A stretch of DNA of 64,000 nt from G965214625 sp965214625 (GTDB lineage Bacteria > Pseudomonadota > Gammaproteobacteria > Arenicellales > Poriferihabitantaceae): NCBI GenBank assembly GCA_965214625.1, contig OZ243962.1, positions 2,666,001 through 2,730,000 on the forward strand, read 5' to 3'. Both the position numbers and the translations under genes were made by a program. This document shows, one piece after another, positions 9,511 to 18,239 of this stretch. The notes below the pieces were generated by a model that did no database searches, had not been told where the DNA came from, and saw only the letters and a list, made by a program, of their open reading frames with translations. Position 1 is the stretch's first letter. Each line of letters begins with the position of its first letter.

Positions 9511-11352
9511 TTACAGCAGGTCTACATTGCGCACTCCCCCTTTGGCTGCGCTGGTGCTCAAGGCGGCATAGGCTTTCAAGGCGGTACTGACGACCCGGTC
9601 GCGATGGGGTTTCCAGGCCTGCGCCCCCTTGTTCTCCATATCCAAACGACGCCGGTCCAGCGTTTCCTGGCTGACCGCCAGATGAATCGAGCGATTGGGG
9701 ATATCGATTTCAATCGGATCGTCTTCTTCAATGAGCCCGATCAGTCCACCTTCCGCCGCTTCAGGTGAGATATGTCCAATCGACAGTCCGGAGGTTCCCC
9801 CCGAGAAACGTCCGTCGGTGATCAGGGCACAGACCTTGCCCAGCCCCTTGGATTTCAGATAGCTGGTCGGATAGAGCATTTCCTGCATCCCGGGTCCCCC
9901 CTTGGGGCCTTCGTAGCGAATGACAACGATATCGCCTTCCTTGATACGATTGCCTAAAATACCGTCCACGGCCATGTCCTGACTTTCAAAAATACGGGCA
10001 CGGCCGTTAAACGTCAGGATGCTCGAATCGACCCCGGCTGTCTTGACGATGCATCCCTCTTCGGCGATATTTCCATACAATACCGCCAGCCCCCCGTCCT
10101 GGCTGTACGCATGCTGTTTGTCCCGGATACAGCCGTTTATCCGGTCAGTGTCCAGCGAGGGGTAGAATTTGCATTGACTGAAAGCCACCTGGGTAGGAAT
10201 CCCGCCAGGGGCAGCCCGAAAGAAATCCTTTGGTGCCGCATCGTCGGTCTGTTGCACGTCCCACTGTTTCATTGCTTCGCTGATCGTCGCGGCATGCACC
10301 GTTTTGGCTTGCTGATTGATCAGACCGGCCCTGTCCAGTTCGCCCAAAATCGCCATGACACCGCCCGCCCGATGCACATCCTCGACGTGATAATCGGAGG
10401 TAGCGGGGGCCACCTTGCATAAATTCGGCACCTTCCGGCTCAATCGATCAATGTCCTGCATATCAAAATCGATGTGTCCTTCTTGGGCGGCGGCCAACAG
10501 ATGCAAAACGGTATTGGTCGAGCCGCCCATCGCGATATCCAGCGACATCGCGTTTTCGAAAGCGGAAAAATTGGCAATGGCCCTTGGAAGCACATCGTAG
10601 TCATCCTGCTCATAGTGCCGCTTGGCCAAATCGACGATGCGCCTTCCCGCCTGAAGAAACAGTTTTTTCCGCTCGGCGTGCGTTGCGACCAGGGTGCCGT
10701 TGCCCGGCAGGGAGAGGCCCAGTGCCTCCGTCAGGCAGTTCATTGAATTGGCGGTGAACATGCCGGAGCAGGAACCACAGGTCGGACAGGCGGACCGTTC
10801 CATTGCCTCCGAATCCGCATCGCTGACCCGGTCGTCGCCGGCAACGATCATCGCATCGATCAGGTCGACCGATTTTTCCTGATCTCCCCAAGTGACCTTG
10901 CCCGCCTCCATGGCGCCACCTGACACGAAAATCGTCGGCAGGTTGAGCCGCATCGCTGCCATCAGCATCCCGGGGGTGATCTTGTCACAGTTGGAGATAC
11001 AGACCAGGGCATCGGCACAATGGGCATTGACCATATATTCGACGGAATCGGCAATGATCTCTCGGGAGGGCAGGGAGTACAGCATGCCACCGTGTCCCAT
11101 CGCGATCCCATCGTCCACGGCAATGGTGTTGAATTCCTTGGCGACCCCCCCACAGGTTTCGATTTCCCGTGCCACCAGCTGACCCAGGTCCTTCAGATGG
11201 ACATGGCCGGGAACAAACTGGGTAAATGAGTTGGCGATCGCAATAATGGGTTTGTTGAAGTCCTCATCGGTCATGCCGGTCGCACGCCACAAGGCACGGG
11301 CACCGGCCATCGTTCTTCCACGCGTGGTCGTCCAGGATCGGTAGTCAGGCAT
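9511..11352 (-). CDS. ilvD: Dihydroxy-acid dehydratase
   Basis: 613 residues, close to the 616 of E. coli IlvD. The Fe-S/Mg site motif VCISNCDKITPGM places a cysteine at residue 122, and a second motif CPTCGSCSGMFTANSM follows in the IlvD/Edd pattern. The enzyme dehydrates dihydroxy acids to 2-oxo acids in valine, isoleucine and pantothenate precursor synthesis. GAGAC about 7 bases before the ATG is a plausible ribosome site. It lies 112 bases downstream of ispG on the same strand and may be co-transcribed with it. Confidence 0.97.
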   Translation of the reverse strand: MPDYRSWTTTRGRTMAGARALWRATGMTDEDFNKPIIAIANSFTQFVPGHVHLKDLGQLVAREIETCGGVAKEFNTIAVDDGIAMGHGGMLYSLPSREIIADSVEYMVNAHCADALVCISNCDKITPGMLMAAMRLNLPTIFVSGGAMEAGKVTWGDQEKSVDLIDAMIVAGDDRVSDADSEAMERSACPTCGSCSGMFTANSMNCLTEALGLSLPGNGTLVATHAERKKLFLQAGRRIVDLAKRHYEQDDYDVLPRAIANFSAFENAMSLDIAMGGSTNTVLHLLAAAQEGHIDFDMQDIDRLSRKVPNLCKVAPATSDYHVEDVHRAGGVMAILGELDRAGLINQQAKTVHAATISEAMKQWDVQQTDDAAPKDFFRAAPGGIPTQVAFSQCKFYPSLDTDRINGCIRDKQHAYSQDGGLAVLYGNIAEEGCIVKTAGVDSSILTFNGRARIFESQDMAVDGILGNRIKEGDIVVIRYEGPKGGPGMQEMLYPTSYLKSKGLGKVCALITDGRFSGGTSGLSIGHISPEAAEGGLIGLIEEDDPIEIDIPNRSIHLAVSQETLDRRRLDMENKGAQAWKPHRDRVVSTALKAYAALSTSAAKGGVRNVDLL

Positions 11353-11464
11353 TGTTCTGTCTCTTTAGTAACGGGCTTGTTCGTCGTCGGGATTTTATCA
11401 AATCAGGCGGTCAGCGGAACGGATTGTGTGGTCTCGGGTGTTCTGGCAAGGTGGTGATGAGGCG

Positions 11465-12598
11465 TTATTGTTGCTGCCCGATCAGCTTGCGCAGTTCCAC
11501 ATCCAGTCGGGGAAGTATTTCATCATATTTGAAGGCGCCCACCTTTTCCCCCCGTCTTTTCAGGTTCACATAATTCGGCCCGCACCACAAACCGAGATCC
11601 GCATCATCGGTTTCACCGGGGCCGTTGACCCGGCATCCCATAACGGCGATAGTGAGTGCATGCTGTTCTGCAAACCGGGTGTGCTGTTTGACTTTTTGCG
11701 CCAGATCAATGAAGGCTTCGTTCTCCACCCGGGAGCAACTGGGGCAACTGATCAGATTGAGCCGGTTTTCATCGAAATGGACAACGGTCCTGACGCGGCC
11801 ATTGGCAATGTCCTTTAAAATTTGCCGTCCGGCCTCGATTTCCTGGCGTTTCTGGTGATAGGGGACCGTCAATGACACGCGCAATGTGTCACCGATACCC
11901 TTGCCGATCAGTTGCTCCAATGCGATCCGGGTTTTTTCGATACCTTCGGGTGGCATACCCGCTTCGGTGACCCCAAGATGAAGGGGAATCTCGGGTCGGG
12001 CGGTGGCAAACCGCTGATAGGCCGTAACCACTTTTTTCGGATCGGAGTCCTTGAGTGAAACGCAATAGCGGGTAAAACCGATCTCATCGAGCCATTCGCT
12101 GTGTTCCAGTGCGCTCTCAACCATGGGCGTGACCGAATCATCATCCGGGTGCCGGGCCAGTATCGCCGGGTCGACCGATCCGGCATTCACGCCGACTCGC
12201 AGTGCACAGTCATGTTTTTCCGCGATGTCGGCCAGGAACCGGACCTTGTCTTTCCAGGGTTTCTTTCTTTCGTGATGAAAGAGATGGCCGGGATTGTAAC
12301 GAATCTTGTCGACATGTGGGGCAAGCAGGGCCGACAGACGGTAATTCTCCTGGAGATCGACACTGAGTACGGCATCCGTCTGGTCCCTCAGTTGAATCAG
12401 CGCATCGGCATCTTTTCGGTTATCGACAGCAATACGGATGATATCGGCGCCTGCCTGGGTCAGGGAAATCAGTTGTTTCGAAGTCGCCTCGATATCGGTT
12501 GTCGGGGTGGCGCACATGCTTTGAACGGCAATGGGGTGATGATTGCCGATGACAATGTGTCCAATTTTTAATTCGCGGGTGTGATTTCGTCGGATCAT
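11465..12598 (-). CDS. ispG: 4-hydroxy-3-methylbut-2-enyl-diphosphate synthase (IspG/GcpE)
   Basis: 377 residues against 372 in E. coli. The N-terminal TIM-barrel part includes MCATPTTDIEAT. The C-terminal iron-sulfur domain has SCPSC (Cys285, Cys288), then GCRVNGPGE with Cys322 and Glu329, the expected four ligands of the [4Fe-4S] cluster. It performs the penultimate step of the MEP isoprenoid pathway. It is the first gene of a minus-strand pair with ilvD and is divergent from birA. Confidence 0.97.
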   Translation of the reverse strand: MIRRNHTRELKIGHIVIGNHHPIAVQSMCATPTTDIEATSKQLISLTQAGADIIRIAVDNRKDADALIQLRDQTDAVLSVDLQENYRLSALLAPHVDKIRYNPGHLFHHERKKPWKDKVRFLADIAEKHDCALRVGVNAGSVDPAILARHPDDDSVTPMVESALEHSEWLDEIGFTRYCVSLKDSDPKKVVTAYQRFATARPEIPLHLGVTEAGMPPEGIEKTRIALEQLIGKGIGDTLRVSLTVPYHQKRQEIEAGRQILKDIANGRVRTVVHFDENRLNLISCPSCSRVENEAFIDLAQKVKQHTRFAEQHALTIAVMGCRVNGPGETDDADLGLWCGPNYVNLKRRGEKVGAFKYDEILPRLDVELRKLIGQQQ

Positions 12599-12980
12599 GC
12601 GACAGGCTGACAGGATCAGGAATAGAGACGGAAGTATATCCTATCGTTTATTCCAATTCCGTACAAATCTTTCCTGGGCTGTTCAGTCGCACGGCAGCAG
12701 GATGTCGTCTCTTGGTCATGTTTTTCCTCATTCATTTTATCGATTGGGTAAGCAGGTTCTTGTTTTTCGTGTGCGATTGGCGATGTAGATCGACCCCATC
12801 ACCAACCTCTGTATTGTATAGTATGTTGCAAACTCGGATAATATTTCCGCTGTGATGTTGAGCAGGTTATGAAAAAGAGGACTTCTCAGAAGCCCGTCAT
12901 CCAGCGATCACCTTTGAGTCGGTTGTATTTTGTCGACCGGTCATCATCAATGTTAGACTCCATCAATTCTGATTTAAACC
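12599..12980. other. 382-base divergent intergenic region ispG/birA
   Basis: No credible gene is seen. The stretch is less GC-rich than its neighbours and must hold promoters for both directions. A loose candidate for birA is TTGTAT with TAATAT 19 bases downstream (about 12814-12845). I found no strong repeat or binding site. The short open frame starting near 12597 has no recognisable features. Confidence 0.4.
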
Positions 12981-13748
12981 ATGCCGATGCATTATGATCG
13001 ACAAGCCATATGTGATTACCTGATCGCACAGGGTTGTCGGGCGGAGCGATTGATCGAGATATTTGAACAGATTGACTCGACCAACCGTTATTTACTGTCA
13101 CAAACGGAGGTAGACCGGCGTATCTGTCTTGCCGAGCGACAGGAGAACGGCAGGGGCCGAAGGGGTCGTCAGTGGGTATCCGGTGATGCAACCTCGATCC
13201 TGTTATCCATGGGATGGGAATGTGACCGATTCGGACAGTCAGGCCTTTCCCTGATCTCGGGAATGGCGGTCGTCCATGCGCTGAAAGCATTCGGATTGCA
13301 TCATGTGCAATTGAAATGGCCGAATGACTTGTTGGTTGAAGGGCGAAAGCTGGGGGGCGTGCTGGTCGAGTGCCAAGGTTCCAAGTGTGTCATTGGAGTT
13401 GGCTTGAACCTCGATTTGCCGGAGGAAGTGGGCAATCAAATTGATCAGCAATGGACTGATCTGCATCGTCTCGGGCTGGTTGTTGAACGCAATAAACTGG
13501 TCGCTTCGCTGATTGCAAACCATGATCGACTGGTTGAAAAATGCAGGCAGAACGGGTTTGCCGGTTTTGTCGCACAATGGAATGCATTGCACAGTTATCA
13601 TCGCCAGCAGGTATTGGTGGAGATGCCGGGGAAGCGGTTCACCGGCCGGGTCAGCGGCGTAGATCAGGACGGTGCGTTGCTGATAGAACACGGCGGACAG
13701 GTAACGAGAGTGGTTTCCTCGGATGTGTCGATTCGCCGATTGGGTTGA
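12981..13748 (+). CDS. birA: Biotin--[acetyl-CoA-carboxylase] ligase, catalytic part only
   Basis: 255 residues. The motif GRGRRG (57-62) is the biotinyl-5'-AMP binding loop and KWPNDLL (112-118) carries the catalytic lysine. A C-terminal SH3-like domain is present (about 205-255). The N-terminal winged helix of bifunctional BirA (about 60 residues in E. coli) is missing: the protein starts shortly before the catalytic domain. It should therefore ligate biotin to the carboxylase carrier protein without acting as the bio operon repressor. A second ATG at 12987 is an alternative start. coaX follows after four bases. Confidence 0.93.
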   Translation: MPMHYDRQAICDYLIAQGCRAERLIEIFEQIDSTNRYLLSQTEVDRRICLAERQENGRGRRGRQWVSGDATSILLSMGWECDRFGQSGLSLISGMAVVHALKAFGLHHVQLKWPNDLLVEGRKLGGVLVECQGSKCVIGVGLNLDLPEEVGNQIDQQWTDLHRLGLVVERNKLVASLIANHDRLVEKCRQNGFAGFVAQWNALHSYHRQQVLVEMPGKRFTGRVSGVDQDGALLIEHGGQVTRVVSSDVSIRRLG

Positions 13749-13752
13749 ACCG

Positions 13753-14553
13753 ATGAGATTATTGATTGACATTGGCAACCAGAGGACCAAGTGGATGACC
13801 TCCGATCAACTGGCGGCCAGCCAGGTAAAAGGAGTGCGTCACCCGGCTCTCTCCTGTCTTGATAACACGTCAGACCGATTTGTCCGTGAATTGAATGCAC
13901 ACTTCGCGTTGCTGGCCCGGCCACAATCCGTCTGGATTGCCAGTGTGGCTGAACCGATGGTACAGCACAAGGTGATGACCTGTATTCAGCAGCGATGGGG
14001 ATTGTCGGCCAATCCGGTCCGTTCGTCATACAAGGCGGGCGGGGTGATCAACCATTACCGTTGCCCGGGGTCGCTGGGAGCGGATCGATGGGCAGCGATC
14101 ATTGCGGCGAGGCGCTTGCCGATGACCGCCAACCGTCATGTGGTGGTGGTGGATGCCGGGACGGCGATTACCATTGATGTCGTGCATCAATCAGGGGATT
14201 TCATGGGAGGGGTGATTTTGCCGGGAATTGAAACCATGAAAAAGACATTGAATACTCGGACAGGAAAAATTACCATCACCACATCGTGGGATGATCACAG
14301 GGAGACACTAGAGATGATGAATACCGATACCGAAACAGCGGTGACCAATGGGGCGCTATTGGCGGCGGTGTCGGCGGTCGAATCCGGTATTGAGCGGTGC
14401 AAACGCCGGTTCGATGGTTCCCCGGTGACTGTGCTGACCGGAGGCGATGGACATGCCATTCGTCAACTGACGTGCCAGGAGATGGTGTGGGATGAATATC
14501 TTGTGATGAAAGGCATTGACCTGATTGCCAGTGAGGAGAGCGGGGCAGTATGA
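13753..14553 (+). CDS. coaX: Type III pantothenate kinase
   Basis: 266 residues from the ATG at 13753, where the family starts (MRLLIDIGNQRTKW). An in-frame upstream ATG lies inside birA and is not used. The ASKHA phosphate motif DIGNQRTKW, the motif GADRWAAI and the segment VVVDAGTAITID are typical of CoaX. It phosphorylates pantothenate, the first step of coenzyme A synthesis, and unlike CoaA is not feedback inhibited in characterised cases. birA-coaX linkage is common. It overlaps the next gene by four bases. Confidence 0.95.
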   Translation: MRLLIDIGNQRTKWMTSDQLAASQVKGVRHPALSCLDNTSDRFVRELNAHFALLARPQSVWIASVAEPMVQHKVMTCIQQRWGLSANPVRSSYKAGGVINHYRCPGSLGADRWAAIIAARRLPMTANRHVVVVDAGTAITIDVVHQSGDFMGGVILPGIETMKKTLNTRTGKITITTSWDDHRETLEMMNTDTETAVTNGALLAAVSAVESGIERCKRRFDGSPVTVLTGGDGHAIRQLTCQEMVWDEYLVMKGIDLIASEESGAV

Positions 14554-15299
14554 AGTGGATCGCCATCTTGTTGATGATTGCCAATGTGGCCACTTATGTG
14601 TCGATCGGCGGCAAAGGCGTCAGCAACGAATTACCGCCGCTGGTCGGCAATCCTGATGTCAACAAGGAAGGCATGCTACTGCTGACCGAAATAGTGGCTA
14701 GGGAGGCGGCCGGGATCACCCGGCAACAGACCGGTGATCCGGCGTTGCCCGAGGTCGGTTCCTCAAACATCCCGGACTCATCGAGTGGAAACGATGGGTC
14801 ATCAAACGGGACAGCCCCGGTGTCTGCCGAGGCGGGTGGACGGTTGCCGTGCTATCGCGTGGGTCCATTCAAGGCGGCCGGGGTGCTTCAGTCCGCCACG
14901 GATTGGCTGCATACCCAAAAATGGCCGTTCAGGCAAACCTCCACGCAGGGCCGGGAGTTGAAATCGGTCCGGGTCTACCTCGGTCCGTTCAACGACCGGG
15001 CCGCAACAACAAAGACCGTGAACCGGTTAAAGACGCTGGATCTGAATTCCTTTGTCTATCCGTTGGATCAGGGTGGATTCAACATCTCCTTGGGGTATTT
15101 TACGCAGCAGGCGCTGGCCAGAAAGTATGTCGACTATCTGAAATCAATCGGAGTCGAGGCGCAGTCTCGTACCGAATACCGGCAACTCGGACCCTATCAC
15201 TGGGTTGAAGTATCCATGGATGCACAGAACAGGCAGTTACTGCAGTCCCAATCCTGGACGGAAGGGGGAATAACCGTTTCGGAGACGGGCTGTGGGTAG
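14550..15299 (+). CDS. SPOR-domain-like membrane-anchored protein
   Basis: 249 residues. A hydrophobic N-terminal segment (about 3-20) is a likely membrane anchor or uncleaved signal. A low-complexity Ser/Gly/Asn linker follows (about 70-95). The rest contains CYRVGPF, VRVYLGPFNDRA and ISLGYFTQQALARKYVDYL, the pattern of SPOR-type peptidoglycan-binding repeats. Such a gene after coaX is frequent in gammaproteobacteria. The start overlaps the coaX stop (ATGA). Exact role unknown; the SPOR assignment is by pattern only. Confidence 0.75.
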   Translation: MKWIAILLMIANVATYVSIGGKGVSNELPPLVGNPDVNKEGMLLLTEIVAREAAGITRQQTGDPALPEVGSSNIPDSSSGNDGSSNGTAPVSAEAGGRLPCYRVGPFKAAGVLQSATDWLHTQKWPFRQTSTQGRELKSVRVYLGPFNDRAATTKTVNRLKTLDLNSFVYPLDQGGFNISLGYFTQQALARKYVDYLKSIGVEAQSRTEYRQLGPYHWVEVSMDAQNRQLLQSQSWTEGGITVSETGCG

Positions 15300-15774
15300 C
15301 CGGTCTCTTCGCCTTGCTGGCTGATCATCGCCTTGTTTCCGACATTACTGATCCATCATGTCCGGTTATTTTTCGGCATCTTGGCTGGTAAAGCAAGTAG
15401 GGTGCATCCGTGTTCTGTCGGTTTAATTAGGATGATTGTCACCCTTGGACTGGGCGGTGCCCATGAGGTTGATCGGAAACACTGACAGTCTGTGAGCATT
15501 CGCAAGGCCTGAACAGGCCTCAATGTGGATGCCGCTCCACGCGGCCCTGCTGCCAGTGTCATTCAATCGGGTCAGCGGCACCATGCAGGGTGAAGGACAG
15601 CAGGGTGATGACCGCCAACACACCGGACAGGGTCTCTTTGGCATAACCGAAGCGATATTCGAAGCAGTATCTTTAAATCATGCGGTCGGCACACCCCTGC
15701 CCCGTTTCATCCGGTCAAATCTGTCATAAAAAACAATTTCTTGCGATATTGATGAAATTACTCCGTTTTAGCCG
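15300..15774. other. Non-coding stretch before the tRNA-tufB operon
   Basis: No gene is supported. Both strands carry only short open frames. One minus-strand frame of about 36 codons (roughly 15559-15670) contains a hydrophobic stretch (SGVLAVITLLSFTLHG) but has no visible start or partner, so a gene remnant is possible but unproven. The sequence becomes A+T-rich just before the promoter at 15775. Confidence 0.4.
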
Positions 15775-15804
15775 TTGCAATTGGGGGGCTGTTTTGCGTA
15801 AAAT
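15775..15804 (+). promoter_or_regulatory. Sigma-70 promoter of the tRNA-tufB operon
   Basis: TTGCAA (15775-15780), an 18-base spacer and TAAAAT (15799-15804), preceded by an A/T-rich stretch that could act as an UP element. The bases after the -10 box are G/C-rich (CGCGCTCC), the discriminator type linked to stringent control of stable RNA promoters. The tRNA-Thr gene begins about 95 bases downstream. Confidence 0.7.
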
Positions 15805-15904
15805 CGCGCTCCATTTTTGTATTTGGGTTCTTCCAGTGCGTCATGGGTAGGATGTCTGGCGAAAAAACACTATCTGGATTTCAATCGAGTGATAGTGACG
15901 ATAG

Positions 15905-16253
15905 GCCCGCATAGCTCAGTTGGCTAGAGCAGCTGATTTGTAAAAATTGCACCTTGATGAGGAAACTTGTGAAGTGGAGGTGGCTAAAACGGGGAAACCT
16001 GACTTGAACCGTCGTGTCAAGGCAACGGTTGAAATGGCAATCCCGTGCTATTCCTGATTGAATGTTCCGAGCGGATGGGCGATTGGGGAAGAGTGTAGAG
16101 ACTTTACACCGCCCACCTAAGGCACCGAGACACTGGTGTGATGGTGAAGAGAAAGTCCAGACCCCAAACACTGCTGTCGACCGGCAGGGGCCGTGAAAAC
16201 GGTAGCGGGTAAGAATCAGCAGGTCGTGGGTTCGAGTCCCTCTGCGGGCTCCA
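15905..16253 (+). tRNA. thrU: tRNA-Thr(UGU) interrupted by a group I intron
   Basis: Exon 1 is 15905-15941 and exon 2 is 16214-16253. Joined, they give a complete 77-base tRNA with encoded CCA. The acceptor stem GCCCGCA/TGCGGGC pairs over seven bases, the D stem is GCTC/GAGC, and the anticodon stem is GCTGA/TCAGC around the loop TTTGTAA. The anticodon TGT is at 15939-15941. The interruption falls directly after anticodon base 36. The gene occupies the place of thrU in the E. coli order thrU-tyrU-glyT-thrT-tufB, which supports the identity. Confidence 0.95.
15942..16213 (+). ncRNA. Group I intron (IC3-like) in tRNA-Thr
   Basis: 272 bases, no open frame for a homing endonuclease. The core resembles that of the cyanobacterial/plastid trnL intron. 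P4 is ACGGG (15989-15993) with CCCGT (16042-16046), within a GGGGAAACC element and a GGCAATCCCGTGCT element. P7 is GACTTT (16100-16105) with AAAGTC (16152-16157), in the TGTAGAGACTTT and AAGAGAAAGTCCA elements. P8 is ACACC/GGTGT (16106-16110/16135-16139). A CCGT-GAAA-ACGG hairpin at 16191-16202 gives the GNRA L9 loop. Exon 1 ends in U and the intron ends in G (16213), as group I splicing requires. GCA at 15949-15951 can pair with the anticodon, with a U-G wobble at the 5' splice site. Confidence 0.92.
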
Positions 16254-16404
16254 TGTCCGGCGGGTTGACACAACATACGGTTGACGGTCCCGGAATAAGA
16301 GCGAAAGTGAACGAATGATCCAGACTTTGTTGTCTGGTCAGCGTCGACAAAGAATTTAAAGAATGATGTGTTAGTAAGGTCGTGTGTTTATTGACAATAT
16401 TGAT

Positions 16405-16489
16405 GGAGGGGTTCCCGAGCGGTCAAAGGGGGCAGACTGTAAATCTGCTGGCTCAGCCTTCGGAGGTTCGAATCCTCCCCCCTCCACCA
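16405..16489 (+). tRNA. tyrU: tRNA-Tyr(GUA)
   Basis: 85-base class II tRNA with encoded CCA. The acceptor stem GGAGGGG/CCCCTCC is perfect, the anticodon loop is CTGTAAA with GTA at 16439-16441, and the long variable arm is typical of bacterial tRNA-Tyr. Second gene of the tRNA-tufB operon. Confidence 0.96.
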
Positions 16490-16515
16490 GTTTGGTGTGC
16501 CGCGTTCTGTCAGAT

Positions 16516-16590
16516 GCGGGTGTAGTTCAACGGCTAGAACCTCAGCCTTCCAAGCTGATGATGTGGGTTCGATTCCCATCACCCGCTCCA
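16516..16590 (+). tRNA. glyT: tRNA-Gly(UCC)
   Basis: 75 bases with encoded CCA. The acceptor stem GCGGGTG/CACCCGC is perfect, and the anticodon TCC is at 16549-16551 in the loop CTTCCAA. It lies 26 bases after tRNA-Tyr, as in the E. coli thrU-tyrU-glyT-thrT-tufB operon. Confidence 0.96.
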
Positions 16591-16647
16591 TCGGGTCGGA
16601 ATGGACCTGTCGGAGCAGTCTGTCAGTCGTTCGACTGTTTTGCGAGC

Positions 16648-16724
<77 letters not shown>

Positions 16725-16819
16725 CCGTCATGGGCCATGGGCTGATGCGGGCGGAATCTGTTTTTATGCCGACTCGTCTCGGATGGGTCGGCGGGAAGTT
16801 GGTTTATTGAAATTTTCGG

Positions 16820-18021
16820 GAACGAGAAGCAATGTCGAAAGAGAAATTTGAGAGAACGAAGCCGCATGTGAATGTGGGGACGATTGGGCATGTTGATCAT
16901 GGTAAGACGACGTTGACGGCGGCGCTGACGAAGGTTTTGTCGTCGCGTTACGGCGGCACTTCGGCGAAGGCATTTGACGAGATTGACAATGCGCCGGAGG
17001 AGCGTGCACGGGGGATTACGATTGCGACGGCGCATGTGGAGTATGAGACGTCGGCGCGTCATTATGCGCATGTCGACTGTCCGGGTCATGCGGATTATGT
17101 GAAGAACATGATCACGGGTGCGGCGCAGATGGACGGTGCGATTTTGGTTTGTTCGGCGGCGGATGGTCCGATGCCGCAGACGCGGGAGCATATTTTGTTG
17201 GCGCGTCAGGTGGGTGTGCCGTATATTGTGGTGTATTTGAACAAGGCGGACATGGTGGATGATGAGGAGTTGATGGAGTTGGTTGAGATGGAGGTTCGGG
17301 AGTTGCTGGACAGTTATGAATTTCCCGGAGATGACACGCCGATTATTGCGGGCAGTGCGTTGCAGGCGCTGGAGGGGGATACCGGGGAGTTGGGAGAGGG
17401 ATCGATTTTGAAGTTGGCGGAGGCGCTGGACAGTTATATTCCGGAGCCTGAGCGGGCGGTTGACGGTGATTTTCTGATGCCGGTGGAGGATGTTTTTTCG
17501 ATTTCGGGACGGGGTACGGTGGTGACCGGTCGGATTGAGCGCGGGGTGATCAAGGTAGGGGAAGAGATTTCGATTGTTGGGATCAATGAGACGCGCAATA
17601 CGATCTGTACGGGTGTTGAGATGTTTCGCAAGTTACTGGATGAAGGGCAGGCGGGAGACAATGTGGGTATTTTGCTGAGGGGGACGAAGCGCGATGAGGT
17701 TGAGCGGGGTCAGGTCTTGGCGAAGCCGCGTTCGATCACGCCGCACATCAAGTTTGAGGCGGAAGTCTATATTTTATCGAAGGAGGAGGGGGGACGTCAT
17801 ACGCCGTTTTTCAATGGTTATCGTCCGCAGTTTTATTTCAGGACGACGGATGTGACGGGGGCGTGTGAGTTGCCGTCGGAGGTATCGATGGTGATGCCGG
17901 GAGACAATGTTCAGCTGACGGCGCAGTTGATTTCGCCGATTGCGATGGAGGAGGGGTTGCGGTTTGCGATTCGCGAGGGCGGCCGAACCGTCGGCGCCGG
18001 AGTCGTGTCCAAAATCATCGA
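16820..18021 (+). repeat. tuf repeat copy 1 (identical to 33731-34932)
   Basis: 1202 bases covering the last 12 bases before the tufB start and all but the end of the gene. No difference from the second copy was seen in the stretches compared, and the translations are identical. Identity stops abruptly on both sides (G versus A at the left edge, GAATGA versus GAGTAG at the right), which suits gene conversion. The offset between copies is 16911 bases. Confidence 0.93.
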
Positions 18022-18025
18022 ATGA
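16832..18025 (+). CDS. tufB: Elongation factor Tu (copy 1)
   Basis: 397 residues, standard for gammaproteobacteria. GTPase motifs: GHVDHGKT (G1), DCPGHADY (G3) and NKAD (G4, where NKCD is more usual). It delivers aminoacyl-tRNA to the ribosome. It is the last gene of the tRNA-Thr/Tyr/Gly/Thr operon. Codon use is odd: 23 of 27 Thr codons are ACG, with Leu mostly TTG and Ala mostly GCG. The last ~15 codons change to C-ended codons such as GGC, ACC and GTC, more like neighbouring genes. The protein is identical to tufA. Confidence 0.98.
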   Translation: MSKEKFERTKPHVNVGTIGHVDHGKTTLTAALTKVLSSRYGGTSAKAFDEIDNAPEERARGITIATAHVEYETSARHYAHVDCPGHADYVKNMITGAAQMDGAILVCSAADGPMPQTREHILLARQVGVPYIVVYLNKADMVDDEELMELVEMEVRELLDSYEFPGDDTPIIAGSALQALEGDTGELGEGSILKLAEALDSYIPEPERAVDGDFLMPVEDVFSISGRGTVVTGRIERGVIKVGEEISIVGINETRNTICTGVEMFRKLLDEGQAGDNVGILLRGTKRDEVERGQVLAKPRSITPHIKFEAEVYILSKEEGGRHTPFFNGYRPQFYFRTTDVTGACELPSEVSMVMPGDNVQLTAQLISPIAMEEGLRFAIREGGRTVGAGVVSKIIE

Positions 18026-18110
18026 AGCCGGGTTAACGGGGTGATGACCCAAAGAGCATGATGGTGCTGAAACAGGGTGCATGGGCACCGTTTGGCAATG
18101 ACCCTATCGA

Positions 18111-18186
18111 AGGCCAGTAGCTCAATTGGCAGAGCGGCGGTCTCCAAAACCGCAGGTTGGGGGTTCGATTCCCTCCTGGCCTGCCA
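18111..18186 (+). tRNA. trpT: tRNA-Trp(CCA)
   Basis: 76 bases with encoded CCA. The acceptor stem AGGCCAG/CTGGCCT is perfect and the anticodon CCA is at 18144-18146. It sits between tufB and secE, a position conserved in many proteobacteria. Confidence 0.96.
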
Positions 18187-18239
18187 TTTCGATCCCATCA
18201 TGATGAAGACAGTATGTGCGAAAAATCAGGTAATGAGGC

